Source: Marinobacter goseongensis
GTDB lineage: Bacteria > Pseudomonadota > Gammaproteobacteria > Pseudomonadales > Oleiphilaceae
Assembly (NCBI RefSeq): GCF_023156235.1
Contig: NZ_JAKZAI010000004.1
Coordinates: forward strand, 124,001-188,000
Direction: 5' to 3'
Length of the DNA: 64,000 nt
The translations under genes were made by a program, and so were the position numbers. Positions 47,907 to 55,641 of the stretch are shown here, one piece after another (the first letter of the stretch is position 1; every line of letters starts with the position of its first letter). The notes beneath the pieces were generated by a model that was not told the origin of the DNA, ran no database searches, and saw only the letters and a program-made list of their open reading frames with translations.

Positions 47907-47969
47907 AATGTCCCCCTGTTGGTGATGGAAGCGTTACCCACAGTGACCTGTGTGTCGCTAAAAAGTGCC

Positions 47970-47998
47970 TTGTTGCGTCTGATATTCATGTATATAGT
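47970..47998 (+). promoter_or_regulatory. Promoter of the nrdAB operon
   Basis: TTGTTG at 47970-47975, a 17-bp spacer and TATAGT at 47993-47998. Transcription would start near 48005, leaving a leader of about 330 nt that includes the cobalamin riboswitch. A DnaA-box variant TTACCCACA lies at 47934-47942. Confidence 0.6.
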
Positions 47999-48032
47999 GT
48001 TCTCATCCTTGGTCAAATACCAGATGTAGTGT
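47985..48032 (+). promoter_or_regulatory. Tandem NrdR-box-like sites
   Basis: Two 16-mers at 47985-48000 and 48017-48032 resemble the NrdR consensus acaCwAtATaTwGtgt. The first matches 11 of 16, with a perfect right half ATATAGTGT; the second matches 12 of 16. They are 32 bp apart (three helical turns), the arrangement known for NrdR repressor sites, and the first covers the -10 element. Confidence 0.6.
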
Positions 48033-48044
48033 TTGTTTTGTAAA

Positions 48045-48212
48045 CACGCCGACGGTATCGGGAATCCGGTGAAACTCCGGAACTGACGCGCAGCGGTATT
48101 GGGGAACAAGCGTGCACTATGACACTGGCAACCGCCGGGAAGTCGCCACGCAAGGCCGAACCACACGGTTCACGCCCCTGAGTCCGAAGACCTGCCAGGG
48201 AAAACAACTGCA
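48045..48212 (+). promoter_or_regulatory. Cobalamin (B12) riboswitch in the nrdA leader
   Basis: The stretch carries the class signature: GGGAATCCGGTGAAACTCCGG (P3-P4 region, from 48060), CTGACGCGCAGCGGTA, a GCCGGGAAGTCGCC segment, and the canonical B12 box AGTCCGAAGACCTGCC at 48181-48196. A 9-bp imperfect hairpin (48210-48235) follows the box and could be the P13 element. The nrdA start is about 125 nt further on. It should reduce nrdAB expression when adenosylcobalamin is plentiful. Whether it acts on transcription or translation is not clear; no T-run terminator is visible. Confidence 0.92.
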
Positions 48213-48238
48213 CCTTCGCGTATAAGGTGAGCAGAATC

Positions 48239-48269
48239 GTAGGTCGGATTAGCGCAAGCGTAATCCGAC
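48239..48269 (+). repeat. Palindromic repeat, copy A (REP-like)
   Basis: A 31-bp imperfect palindrome with arms GTCGGATTA / TAATCCGAC. It sits between the riboswitch and the nrdA ribosome site. Related copies flank the nrdA-nrdB gap. Confidence 0.8.
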
Positions 48270-48337
48270 GATGCCCTCTACCCGATTCTCTGCCTGCGCG
48301 AAGGACATGGAAACCACGCGTATTCAGGAGAACCGAC

Positions 48338-51136
48338 ATGTCCAGCTCTGCCCTGGCCGAAGCCCAGCCTGCCTCTCAACCCGAGACCACAACGCCAAAC
48401 CAGGCCGAAACCCTTCAGGTCATTAAACGTAACGGCACCCTGGTTGGATTCAACTCCGCCAAGATCAGTGTGGCCGTCACCAAGGCCTTCCTCGCCGTGG
48501 AGGGCGACAAGGCCGCCGGCTCCGCCCACATTCACGATGGCGTTCAGCGCGTCACCGAGCAGGTGATCCAGGCCATCAGCCGGCGCCTGAAAGCCGGCGG
48601 TAAGGTCCACATCGAAGACATTCAGGATCAGGTAGAGCTGGCGCTGATGCGGGCGGAAGAGCAGAAAGTGGCCCGCGCCTACGTGCTGTACCGGGAAGAG
48701 CATGCCCGCGAGCGCGCCCGCCAGGCGCCGATGGAAGCGCATCCGCACCTGACCGTGAAACAGGCCAACGGCGACACCGTACCGCTGGACCTGGGCCTGA
48801 TGAAACTGCAGGTGGAGCAGGCCGCGGCAGGGCTGGAAGGTATCGACGGTGAAACCCTGGTGGAAGACGCGCTGCGCAATCTCTATGACGGCATCGCCGA
48901 GGAAGACGTACTGTCGGCGCTGGTGATGACCGCCCGCGGCCGCATCGAACAGGAACCGGACTACAGCGCGGTCACCGCCCGGCTGTTGCTGGAGCAACTG
49001 CGACTGGAAAGTGCCACGGCGCTGGAGCTGCCCCGCAGCCTGCCGCTGGCGGAGATCTACCCCCAGGCCCTGAGCGCCTTTATCGGGGCCGGCATCCGCT
49101 ACGAACTGCTGGACGACGCCATGGCGGGTTTTGATCTGGAGCGCCTGGGGGCGGCGATCAAGCCCGAGCAGGACCTGCAGTTCGGCTTCCTCGGCCTGCA
49201 GACTCTGTACGACCGCTATTTCCTGCACTGGCAGGGCGCCCGCCTGGAACTGCCCCAGGTGTTCTTCATGCGGGTGGCCATGGGCCTGGCACTGAAAGAG
49301 GACAACCCCAACGAGCGCGCCATCGAGTTCTATAACCTGTTGTCGTCTTTCGACTACATGGCCTCCACGCCCACGCTGTTCAACAGCGGCACCCGCCATT
49401 CCCAGCTGTCGTCCTGCTACCTCACCACCGTGGGGGATGATCTGGAAGACATCTACGGCGCTATTCGCGACAACGCCATGCTGTCCAAGTGGGCCGGCGG
49501 TCTGGGAAACGACTGGACGCCGGTGCGGGCGCTGGGCGCTCACATCAAGGGCACCAATGGCAAAAGCCAGGGCGTGGTGCCGTTCCTGAAAGTGGTGAAC
49601 GACACTGCCGTGGCGGTGAACCAGGGCGGCAAGCGCAAGGGCGCGGTGTGCGCCTACCTGGAAAGCTGGCACCTGGACATCGAAGAGTTCCTTGAGCTGC
49701 GCAAGAACACCGGTGACGAACGCCGCCGCACCCACGACATGAACACCGCCAACTGGGTGCCGGACCTGCTGATCGAACGCATGCGCGAAGACCGCGACTG
49801 GACCCTGTTCTCCCCCAGCGATGTGCCGGACCTGCACGACCTGGTCGGCAACGCCTTCCGCGAACGCTACGAGCATTACGAGGCGCTGGTGGCGCAGGGC
49901 AAGATCACGTTGTCCAAAAAGATCCCCGCCAAGCAGCTGTGGCGCAAGATGCTCACCGTGCTGTTCGAGACCGGCCATCCGTGGATCACGTTCAAGGACC
50001 CGTGCAACCTGCGCTCACCCCAGCAGCACAAGGGGGTGGTGCACAGCTCCAACCTCTGTACCGAGATCACCCTCAACACCAGCGCCGATGAAATCGCCGT
50101 GTGCAACCTGGGCTCGGTGAACCTGGCCGCCCATATCCACGATGGCGAACTGGACGTGCAGCGTTTGGAACGCACCGTGACCACCGCCGTGCGCATGCTC
50201 GATAATGTCATCGACATCAACTACTACGCGGTGCCCCAGGCCCGCAACTCCAACCTCAAGCACCGCCCGGTGGGCCTCGGCCTGATGGGCTTTCAGGATG
50301 CGCTCTACCAGCTGGGCCTGCCCTACACCAGCGCGGAGGCGGTGGAGTTTGCCGATGCCGCCATGGAGCAGCTCAGCTATTTCGCCCTGCGCGCCTCCGC
50401 CACGCTGGCCGGTGAACGCGGCGCCTATGAAAGCTACGAAGGCTCCCTGTGGCAACAGGGCATTCTGCCCATTGATTCCATCAACCTGCTGAAGGACGCC
50501 CGCCGCGACGGCGACCTGGTGGTGAACACCACCACCCGCCTGGACTGGGCGCCGGTGCGGGAGCTGATCGCCCGCAATGGCATGCGCAACAGCAACGTGA
50601 TGGCCATTGCGCCCACGGCGACCATTTCCAACATCGTCGGCGTGTCTCAGTCCATCGAGCCGGCATACCAGAACCTGTTCGTGAAATCGAACCTGTCCGG
50701 CGAGTTCACCGTGGTGAACCCCTCGCTGGTGCGTGACCTCAAGGCCGAAGGCCTGTGGGACAACGTCATGGTCAACGACCTCAAGTACTTTGACGGCAGC
50801 GTGCAGCAGATCGACCGCATCCCCAACGAACTCAAAGCCCGCTACGCCACCGCGTTCGAGATCGACGCCCGCTGGCTGGTGGAAGCCGCCGCCCGGCGGC
50901 AGAAATGGCTGGACCAGGCCCAGAGCCTGAACCTGTACATGGCGGAACCCAGCGGTAAAAAGCTGGACGCGCTGTACCAACTGGCCTGGGAACGGGGCCT
51001 GAAGACCACCTATTACCTGCGCTCCCTGGGCGCCACCGGCGCCGAGAAATCCGCCCCGGTCGCCGCGTCGCTGTCCATGGCACCCCAGCCGCAGGTGTGC
51101 AGCATCGACGAACCCGACTGCGAAGCCTGCCAATAA
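48338..51136 (+). CDS. nrdA: Class Ia ribonucleoside-diphosphate reductase, alpha subunit
   Basis: 932-aa catalytic subunit reducing ribonucleoside diphosphates to deoxy forms in aerobic growth. It is longer than E. coli NrdA because of two N-terminal ATP-cone domains, as in Pseudomonas. The first (from about residue 27, VIKRNGTLVGFNSAKI) looks functional, while the second (from about residue 140) has a degenerate nucleotide motif. The core has NSGTRHSQLSSCYL, NLCTEITLNTSADEIAVCNLGSVNL (active-site Cys) and QSIEPAYQNLF. The tail ends CEACQ, the redox-shuttle Cys pair. The ATG at 48338 has CAGGAG 7 nt upstream. The operon is governed by the upstream NrdR-like sites and B12 riboswitch. Confidence 0.96.
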   Translation: MSSSALAEAQPASQPETTTPNQAETLQVIKRNGTLVGFNSAKISVAVTKAFLAVEGDKAAGSAHIHDGVQRVTEQVIQAISRRLKAGGKVHIEDIQDQVELALMRAEEQKVARAYVLYREEHARERARQAPMEAHPHLTVKQANGDTVPLDLGLMKLQVEQAAAGLEGIDGETLVEDALRNLYDGIAEEDVLSALVMTARGRIEQEPDYSAVTARLLLEQLRLESATALELPRSLPLAEIYPQALSAFIGAGIRYELLDDAMAGFDLERLGAAIKPEQDLQFGFLGLQTLYDRYFLHWQGARLELPQVFFMRVAMGLALKEDNPNERAIEFYNLLSSFDYMASTPTLFNSGTRHSQLSSCYLTTVGDDLEDIYGAIRDNAMLSKWAGGLGNDWTPVRALGAHIKGTNGKSQGVVPFLKVVNDTAVAVNQGGKRKGAVCAYLESWHLDIEEFLELRKNTGDERRRTHDMNTANWVPDLLIERMREDRDWTLFSPSDVPDLHDLVGNAFRERYEHYEALVAQGKITLSKKIPAKQLWRKMLTVLFETGHPWITFKDPCNLRSPQQHKGVVHSSNLCTEITLNTSADEIAVCNLGSVNLAAHIHDGELDVQRLERTVTTAVRMLDNVIDINYYAVPQARNSNLKHRPVGLGLMGFQDALYQLGLPYTSAEAVEFADAAMEQLSYFALRASATLAGERGAYESYEGSLWQQGILPIDSINLLKDARRDGDLVVNTTTRLDWAPVRELIARNGMRNSNVMAIAPTATISNIVGVSQSIEPAYQNLFVKSNLSGEFTVVNPSLVRDLKAEGLWDNVMVNDLKYFDGSVQQIDRIPNELKARYATAFEIDARWLVEAAARRQKWLDQAQSLNLYMAEPSGKKLDALYQLAWERGLKTTYYLRSLGATGAEKSAPVAASLSMAPQPQVCSIDEPDCEACQ

Positions 51137-51140
51137 AACC

Positions 51141-51170
51141 GTAGGTCGGGTTAGCGAAGCGTAACCCGAC
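51141..51170 (+). repeat. Palindromic repeat, copy B (REP-like)
   Basis: A 30-bp copy of the palindrome, 4 nt after the nrdA stop. Relative to copy A, one arm has A changed to G and the partner T changed to C, so base pairing is kept. Confidence 0.8.
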
Positions 51171-51194
51171 AACCGGGCAAAACGCATACGCCAA

Positions 51195-51225
51195 TGTCGG
51201 ATTACGCTGCGCTAATCCGACCTAC
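51195..51225 (-). repeat. Palindromic repeat, copy C (REP-like, inverted)
   Basis: A 31-bp copy in the opposite orientation to copies A and B, 27 nt before the nrdB start. Copies B and C form an inverted pair in the nrdA-nrdB gap. Confidence 0.8.
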
Positions 51226-51251
51226 GACGACGAAGATTCTGAGGTAAACAA

Positions 51252-52310
51252 ATGCTCAACTGGGACGACGAACCAAACACCCAAACCAGACCGGCCGCCA
51301 CCGGCGCACCGGCCCCCGTCAACGTTGACGACAAGCGCGTGATCAACGGTGACACCGACATCAACCAACTGGCACCGTTCAAGTACCCCTGGGCCTGGGA
51401 GTACTTCATGAACGCCAACAAGAACCACTGGACCCCACTGGACGTGAACATGGCGCAGGATGTTCACGACTACCACCACCGCCTGACCGCGCCGGAGAAG
51501 CACGTGTACGAGAACGTGCTGGCGTACCTCACCACGTCCGACATCCTGGCCATGCGCAACATCGGCCTGGCGGTGATGGAGAAAATGAGCGCGCCGGAGC
51601 TGCAGATCTACCAGGCCCGCCAGGTGTACGAGGAAGCCATGCACACCTGGGCCTACCAGCACTGCATCGAAACCCTCAACCTGGATCAGAGCGAGATCTA
51701 CAACCGTTACCGCGTGGTGCCCGCCATTAATGGCAAGATCCAGATGGCCAACCGCCGCCTGGATGCCGCCATGCGTTCCGACATGAACCTGCGCAACCGC
51801 GACGATCTGGAGGAATTCGTCATGTCTTACCTGTTCTTCGCGGCGGTGTTCGAAGGCACCTGGTTCTACAACGGCTTCAGCCCCATCTTCGCGCTGCAAC
51901 GCCGCGGCCTGATGCGGGGCACCGGCGAACAGCTGCAGTACATCCTGCGGGACGAAGCCATGCACTTCTCCTTCGGCCTGAAGGTGGTGAACCAGATTCT
52001 GGAAGAGGAGAACATCACCCTCGATCCCAAAGCGGTCAGCCAGATGTGGGAAGAGTCCGAAGCGGCGGAGACCGCCTACGCCAACTACATCCTGCGAGAC
52101 CCCATCCTGGGTTATTCCGCGGAGTACCACAGCGAGCAGTTCCGTTTCGTGGCCAACCGTCGTGCCCGCACCGTGGGCATGGACGAACCTTTCCCGGGGG
52201 CGAAGAACGTGTCGCCGTGGCTGGATGAGCAGGCCACCATGCGTAAGGAGAAGAACTTCTTCGAAACGCGGGTGATCGAGTACCAGACCGGCGCCCAGCT
52301 GGAGTGGTAG
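51252..52310 (+). CDS. nrdB: Class Ia ribonucleoside-diphosphate reductase, beta subunit
   Basis: 352-aa diiron-tyrosyl radical subunit. Metal ligands and the radical Tyr are in YEEAMHTWAYQHCIETL, where Glu, His (+3) and Tyr (+7) match the E115-H118-Y122 spacing of E. coli; another ligand set is in FEGTWFYNGF and LRDEAMHFSF. It is therefore a genuine class Ia, not a Tyr-less type Ic, enzyme. The C-terminal peptide for NrdA docking is present (GAQLEW). GAGG lies 8 nt upstream. The inverted repeat pair separates it from nrdA. Confidence 0.96.
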   Translation: MLNWDDEPNTQTRPAATGAPAPVNVDDKRVINGDTDINQLAPFKYPWAWEYFMNANKNHWTPLDVNMAQDVHDYHHRLTAPEKHVYENVLAYLTTSDILAMRNIGLAVMEKMSAPELQIYQARQVYEEAMHTWAYQHCIETLNLDQSEIYNRYRVVPAINGKIQMANRRLDAAMRSDMNLRNRDDLEEFVMSYLFFAAVFEGTWFYNGFSPIFALQRRGLMRGTGEQLQYILRDEAMHFSFGLKVVNQILEEENITLDPKAVSQMWEESEAAETAYANYILRDPILGYSAEYHSEQFRFVANRRARTVGMDEPFPGAKNVSPWLDEQATMRKEKNFFETRVIEYQTGAQLEW

Positions 52311-52314
52311 CCGC

Positions 52315-53217
52315 TCAGGCGCTGAGGCTGTCCATCAGCCTTTGACGGAACCATTGATGTGCGGGGTCGGTGTCCATCACCGGCGCCCACAGCAGGTAGA
52401 CCGGCAGCGGCGGAAGGGTCGCCGGAAATGCCAGGGTCTGCAGGCCCAGGGCGCCGGCGTACTGGCGAGCCATGCGCTCGGGCACCGTGGCGATCATATC
52501 GGAGCGGCTGCAGGTAGCCAGCATGCTGGCAAACTGGGTGACCCGGGCGCCGCTGCGCCGCTGCCAGCCCGGTTCATTGAGAATCTGATCCAGCGGCAGG
52601 CGGCGGTTGCGGTCCGGCAGCACTACATGCTCGGCCTGCAGGAACTGTTGCTTGCTGCATTTGCCCTGAATAACCGGGTGGCCCTGCCGCGCCACCACCA
52701 CTAACCGCTCCTCCAGCAGCACCTGTCGCCGTAACTGATCGTTCTCCGTGGCGAAGGCATCCACCGCGATGTCTGCTCGTGCGGTCGTCAGCTTGCGGGG
52801 CATGTTGTCGTCGGCCAGCGCCACTTCCACCACCACATTCGGCGCCTCCTGACGGATGCGCGTCAGCAGTGATGGCAGCACCACCATCTCGAAGTAATCG
52901 TTACTGAGCACCCGAAAACAGCGCTGGCTGGTGGCCGGCACAAAGCGGTTGGCCGGGTCCAGGGTGTCCCGCAGGGCGCCCAGCTGCTGGCTGAGGCTGG
53001 CGTGCAACTCGCGGGCGCGGGGGGTGGGCATCATACCCTGGCGGGTGCGCACAAACAGCGGATCCCCCAGGGTATGGCGCAGGCGCTGCAGGGCCGCGCT
53101 GATGGCGGGCTGGCTCATGCCCAGGGCATCGGCGGCCCGCGACAGCTGGCCGGCCTCCATAATGGCGTCGAACACCGGCAGCAGATTGAGGTCCACGCTT
53201 CGTAAATTCAGCTTCAT
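52315..53217 (-). CDS. LysR-family transcriptional regulator
   Basis: 300-aa regulator. The N-terminal winged helix-turn-helix is clear (LNLLPVFDAIMEAGQLSRAADALGMSQPAISAALQRLR, residues 10-47, typical LysR), and a substrate-binding domain runs from about residue 90. Divergent from the sterol-desaturase-like gene, with a 91-nt AT-rich gap between starts; the usual LysR arrangement suggests it controls that neighbour. It is convergent with nrdB, the stops being 4 nt apart. Confidence 0.9.
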   Translation of the reverse strand: MKLNLRSVDLNLLPVFDAIMEAGQLSRAADALGMSQPAISAALQRLRHTLGDPLFVRTRQGMMPTPRARELHASLSQQLGALRDTLDPANRFVPATSQRCFRVLSNDYFEMVVLPSLLTRIRQEAPNVVVEVALADDNMPRKLTTARADIAVDAFATENDQLRRQVLLEERLVVVARQGHPVIQGKCSKQQFLQAEHVVLPDRNRRLPLDQILNEPGWQRRSGARVTQFASMLATCSRSDMIATVPERMARQYAGALGLQTLAFPATLPPLPVYLLWAPVMDTDPAHQWFRQRLMDSLSA

Positions 53218-53308
53218 GGATAATACTTATACCAAAGTTTGATTAGAAAAATATACCAGCGCGCCGTACCGTCATAACATCCAAACAACCCTCGTGGGGA
53301 AAACAACA

Positions 53309-54223
53309 ATGGACGATCAAAAACTGACGATGCTGGTCACGGCTTTTATTGTGATCACCGCCCTGTGGGAGGTGGTCAGCGGCCGCACCCGGGATGGCCG
53401 CAAAAACCAGCAGGACTGGCGCATGGCCTTCCTCGCCACCTTCATGATGGTGGCGGTGCAGCGACCGCTGGTGTTGCTGTTGCTCACCCTGGGCCTGTCC
53501 ACGCTGATCCCCGGCAGCGCCGGATCGCTGGCGTGGCTGGAGCAGGCCTATTTCTGGCCCACGCTGATCGTGTTTTTCTGTGTGGAAGAATTCATTCACG
53601 GCAGCTTCCACCTGTTTGCCCACAGCCGCCGCCCTAATAACCGGGTGCTGCAATGGGTGCAGGCCTTCTATAAGATGAACCACCGCCCGCACCACATGTC
53701 CGGCGGCCTGGACAACAAAGGCCAGCTCACCGTCACCCAGACCTTCGTGAACGGCTGGGCCTGGTGGCTGATCATGCCCAATTACACCTTCCAGCTGCTG
53801 TGCCTGTACCTGGGGCTGGTGGAGGTGTTCGTGATTGGCACCGCCTTCAAAGGCCTGTGGGCCGCCCACACCCACGTGAACTGGAACTACGACCTGTATT
53901 TCCACAACCATCGCTGGGCCTGGGTGCGCAAAACCATGTGGGCGCTGGCCCATATCCTGGTGTTTCCGACCCAGCATCACCACCACCACGCCCGCGGCCC
54001 CAACTCCGCCCGCAACGTAACCTCCACCCTGGCGATCTACGACTGGCTGATATTCGGTACCCTGGCCATCGAAACCCGCAAACCCAACGTGTACGGCTGG
54101 CGCCAGAAAGCGCCCGAAGCCAACAGCGTGCTGAAACGCTACTTCTGCTGGGATGTGCGCCCCTATGTGCCAAAAGCGCCAGCGCCGGCCTCGGCGGCTA
54201 CCACCTCTCAACCTTCTGCCTGA
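53309..54223 (+). CDS. Sterol desaturase / fatty acid hydroxylase superfamily protein
   Basis: 304-aa integral membrane, His-box diiron protein. Histidine motifs are HGSFHLFAH near residue 100, MNHRPHH near residue 125, HTHVNWNYDLYFHNHRW near 190, and the run HHHHHARGP near 230; membrane helices flank these. Such enzymes hydroxylate or desaturate lipids; the substrate is unknown. The ATG at 53309 has GGGGA about 8 nt upstream. It is next to a divergent LysR gene. The 278 nt after its stop hold nothing I can identify before the cassette array. Confidence 0.8.
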   Translation: MDDQKLTMLVTAFIVITALWEVVSGRTRDGRKNQQDWRMAFLATFMMVAVQRPLVLLLLTLGLSTLIPGSAGSLAWLEQAYFWPTLIVFFCVEEFIHGSFHLFAHSRRPNNRVLQWVQAFYKMNHRPHHMSGGLDNKGQLTVTQTFVNGWAWWLIMPNYTFQLLCLYLGLVEVFVIGTAFKGLWAAHTHVNWNYDLYFHNHRWAWVRKTMWALAHILVFPTQHHHHHARGPNSARNVTSTLAIYDWLIFGTLAIETRKPNVYGWRQKAPEANSVLKRYFCWDVRPYVPKAPAPASAATTSQPSA

Positions 54224-54523
54224 CCGCTAGAGCCAGCCGGCAAAAGACTGGAAAAATGATCATTGCGACCATGAACTGGGTGAGTTTATAGAAATCCGTC
54301 ATTTTCAGATTCAGATCAGTGAGATGGAGAGATGCGCGAAAAAGTGGATAGTGGTCGTGGTGATCATTTTTGTTTGGGATGGGTGTCTGGAAAACAGCCA
54401 GAACTTATTGACCTGACAGGATTTTCTGCCTAGTTTTGGGGAATTGTTGAATTGAGATATGAGTCATGGGAAAAGTGATCATGGGGACTCATATACAAAT
54501 GTTAAATGTAAGGGGTGAACGTC

Positions 54524-54874
54524 GTGGAAGACCTGGAAGGTGATGCTAGGGTACGGGTGCATTATTCCGAGATTCTCTGGGTTGTTACCGGTGGCAAAAA
54601 CCGCGAAGGTAAAGAGATTTTTGGTATCCAGGATTCCATCCAACGTGTCGTCTGTACTCTTGAGGGCTACTCTGGAAAGTATGTCCGGTATCGAGACCAC
54701 TACTACCCTCTGCATTCAAAGGCGGAGTTTGAAGAAATGAGGAAAGTAGCTATATCAGAAAGTTACATGTTTTACTCTAACCACCATGGGTTCAGTCAGG
54801 ACAATAAAAAAATGCGCGATATCTCCAGCGCTTCGTTTATTTATGAACATGAAATGGGGCCGCTTGCCATTTAA
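54524..54874 (+). CDS. Cassette 1 hypothetical protein
   Basis: About 116 aa with no family I recognise. It is hydrophilic and rich in Tyr, Glu and Lys, with no signal peptide or membrane helix; a short motif-like stretch is YRDHYYPLHSKAEFEEM. The GTG at 54524 has AAGGGG 8 nt upstream; an in-frame GTG at 54515 is an alternative. Its TAA stop lies inside the left end of attC 1, the usual compact cassette arrangement. Confidence 0.6.
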   Translation: MEDLEGDARVRVHYSEILWVVTGGKNREGKEIFGIQDSIQRVVCTLEGYSGKYVRYRDHYYPLHSKAEFEEMRKVAISESYMFYSNHHGFSQDNKKMRDISSASFIYEHEMGPLAI

Positions 54875-54953
54875 CAAGGCAATCAAATTCGTTCCGGCCT
54901 ACGGCCTCCACCGGACGCCCTTGTCAGGGCGCCGTTTATTGCTGGCGTTATAC
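54869..54953 (+). other. attC site 1
   Basis: 85-bp imperfect palindrome from ATTTAAC (54869-54875) to GTTATAC (54947-54953). The inner arms AGGCAATCAAA and TTTATTGCT pair with a protruding base on the left arm, the strand-choice feature of attC sites. Confidence 0.85.
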
Positions 54954-54959
54954 GGAATC

Positions 54960-55247
54960 ATGAATATTCGACTTAGAAGTTTTGCGATGGCTTTCGGTTT
55001 AGCTCCGGTAGTAATCGCTCCGCAGCTTATGGTGATTGAGCTCTGCGATTACTTTCAGATCGTGTGGCCCACGTTCGTCCTGGGCCCTATGGCGATTTTG
55101 GTGTTTGGGCTAGGTTGGGTGCACTACGTCACTGGCATGAAGTGCAAAGCATGTGATGGGCATTACGGGGTTTCTTTCAGCTTTATCAGCGTATTGTCGA
55201 TCCCAGAAAGATGCATGAAGTGCGGTACGCCTGCCGACACCGCATAA
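54960..55247 (+). CDS. Cassette 2 small membrane protein with CxxC pairs
   Basis: 95 aa. Two hydrophobic segments (about residues 8-28 and 32-55) are followed by a cytoplasmic-type tail with CKAC and, 30 residues later, CMKCG, suggesting a zinc-ribbon-like or redox Cys cluster. I do not recognise the family. The start lies 12 nt into the cassette with a weak ribosome site (CGGAA). The stop overlaps attC 2. Confidence 0.55.
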   Translation: MNIRLRSFAMAFGLAPVVIAPQLMVIELCDYFQIVWPTFVLGPMAILVFGLGWVHYVTGMKCKACDGHYGVSFSFISVLSIPERCMKCGTPADTA

Positions 55248-55320
55248 CAATGCACTGTTGCCGTACAATTTTTCCACCGCTTCGCGGTTCCAAAGTTGCC
55301 GCAAAGTCTCAGCGTTAGCT
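55242..55320 (+). other. attC site 2
   Basis: 79-bp imperfect palindrome from GCATAAC (55242-55248) to GTTAGCT (55314-55320), with central hairpin ACCGCTTCGCGGT. Inner arms GCACTGTTGCC and GGCAACTTTGCG-type pairs retain a protruding base. Confidence 0.85.
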
Positions 55321-55337
55321 GTGATTGCCTCACGCGA

Positions 55338-55361
55338 AAAGTGATACTATAGTGTCACTTT
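55338..55361 (+). promoter_or_regulatory. Operator-promoter of the toxin-antitoxin cassette
   Basis: A near-perfect palindrome AAAGTGATACTATAGTGTCACTTT (two mismatched positions within the core) lies 22 bp before the antitoxin start and includes a TATAGT -10-like element. It fits autorepression by a Phd-type antitoxin. Confidence 0.65.
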
Positions 55362-55383
55362 CAGTCTGATTCAGGGTGAGCCC

Positions 55384-55641
55384 ATGAAAGTTGAGCTTGT
55401 TACGAACCTAAAGCGCCAAGCCACAAAGATTCTGGCAGATCTGCATTTGTCTAAAGAGCCGATACTGATCACGGAGCATGGTCAGCCATCCGCGTACCTT
55501 GTCGATGTGCAGGATTACGAGTTTATGCAGCGCCGACTTGAGCTGCTTGAGGGGCTCTCACGGGGAGAGCGTGCTGTACTTGAGGGAAGAACGTACAGCC
55601 AAAGTGAGGCCAGGGAGAAAATGAGTAAATGGCTGAAGTAA
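55384..55641 (+). CDS. Type II antitoxin, Phd/YefM family
   Basis: 85-aa antitoxin. The N-terminal Phd/YefM DNA-binding fold reads LVTNLKRQATKILADLH and ILITEHGQPSAYLVDVQDYEFM. The C-terminal tail is charged (SEAREKMSKWLK) and should wrap the toxin. AGGGTGAG precedes the ATG. It overlaps the toxin gene by 13 nt, so translation is coupled, and has its own palindromic operator. Toxin-antitoxin modules are common in sedentary cassette arrays, where they protect the array from loss. Confidence 0.88.
   Translation: MKVELVTNLKRQATKILADLHLSKEPILITEHGQPSAYLVDVQDYEFMQRRLELLEGLSRGERAVLEGRTYSQSEAREKMSKWLK

Noticed and set aside
48278-49978. A 566-codon antisense frame across nrdA
   Set aside because: Shadow of a conserved enzyme; no domain or ribosome site.
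54446-54452. GTTGAAT as an alternative left border of the cassette array
   Set aside because: It fits GTTRRRY, but only GTTAAAT at 54501 is the exact complement of the attC 1 left end.
54224-54501. A gene or attI site between the desaturase gene and the cassettes
   Set aside because: No frame with protein-like content, and no attI-like integrase-binding arrangement could be identified.
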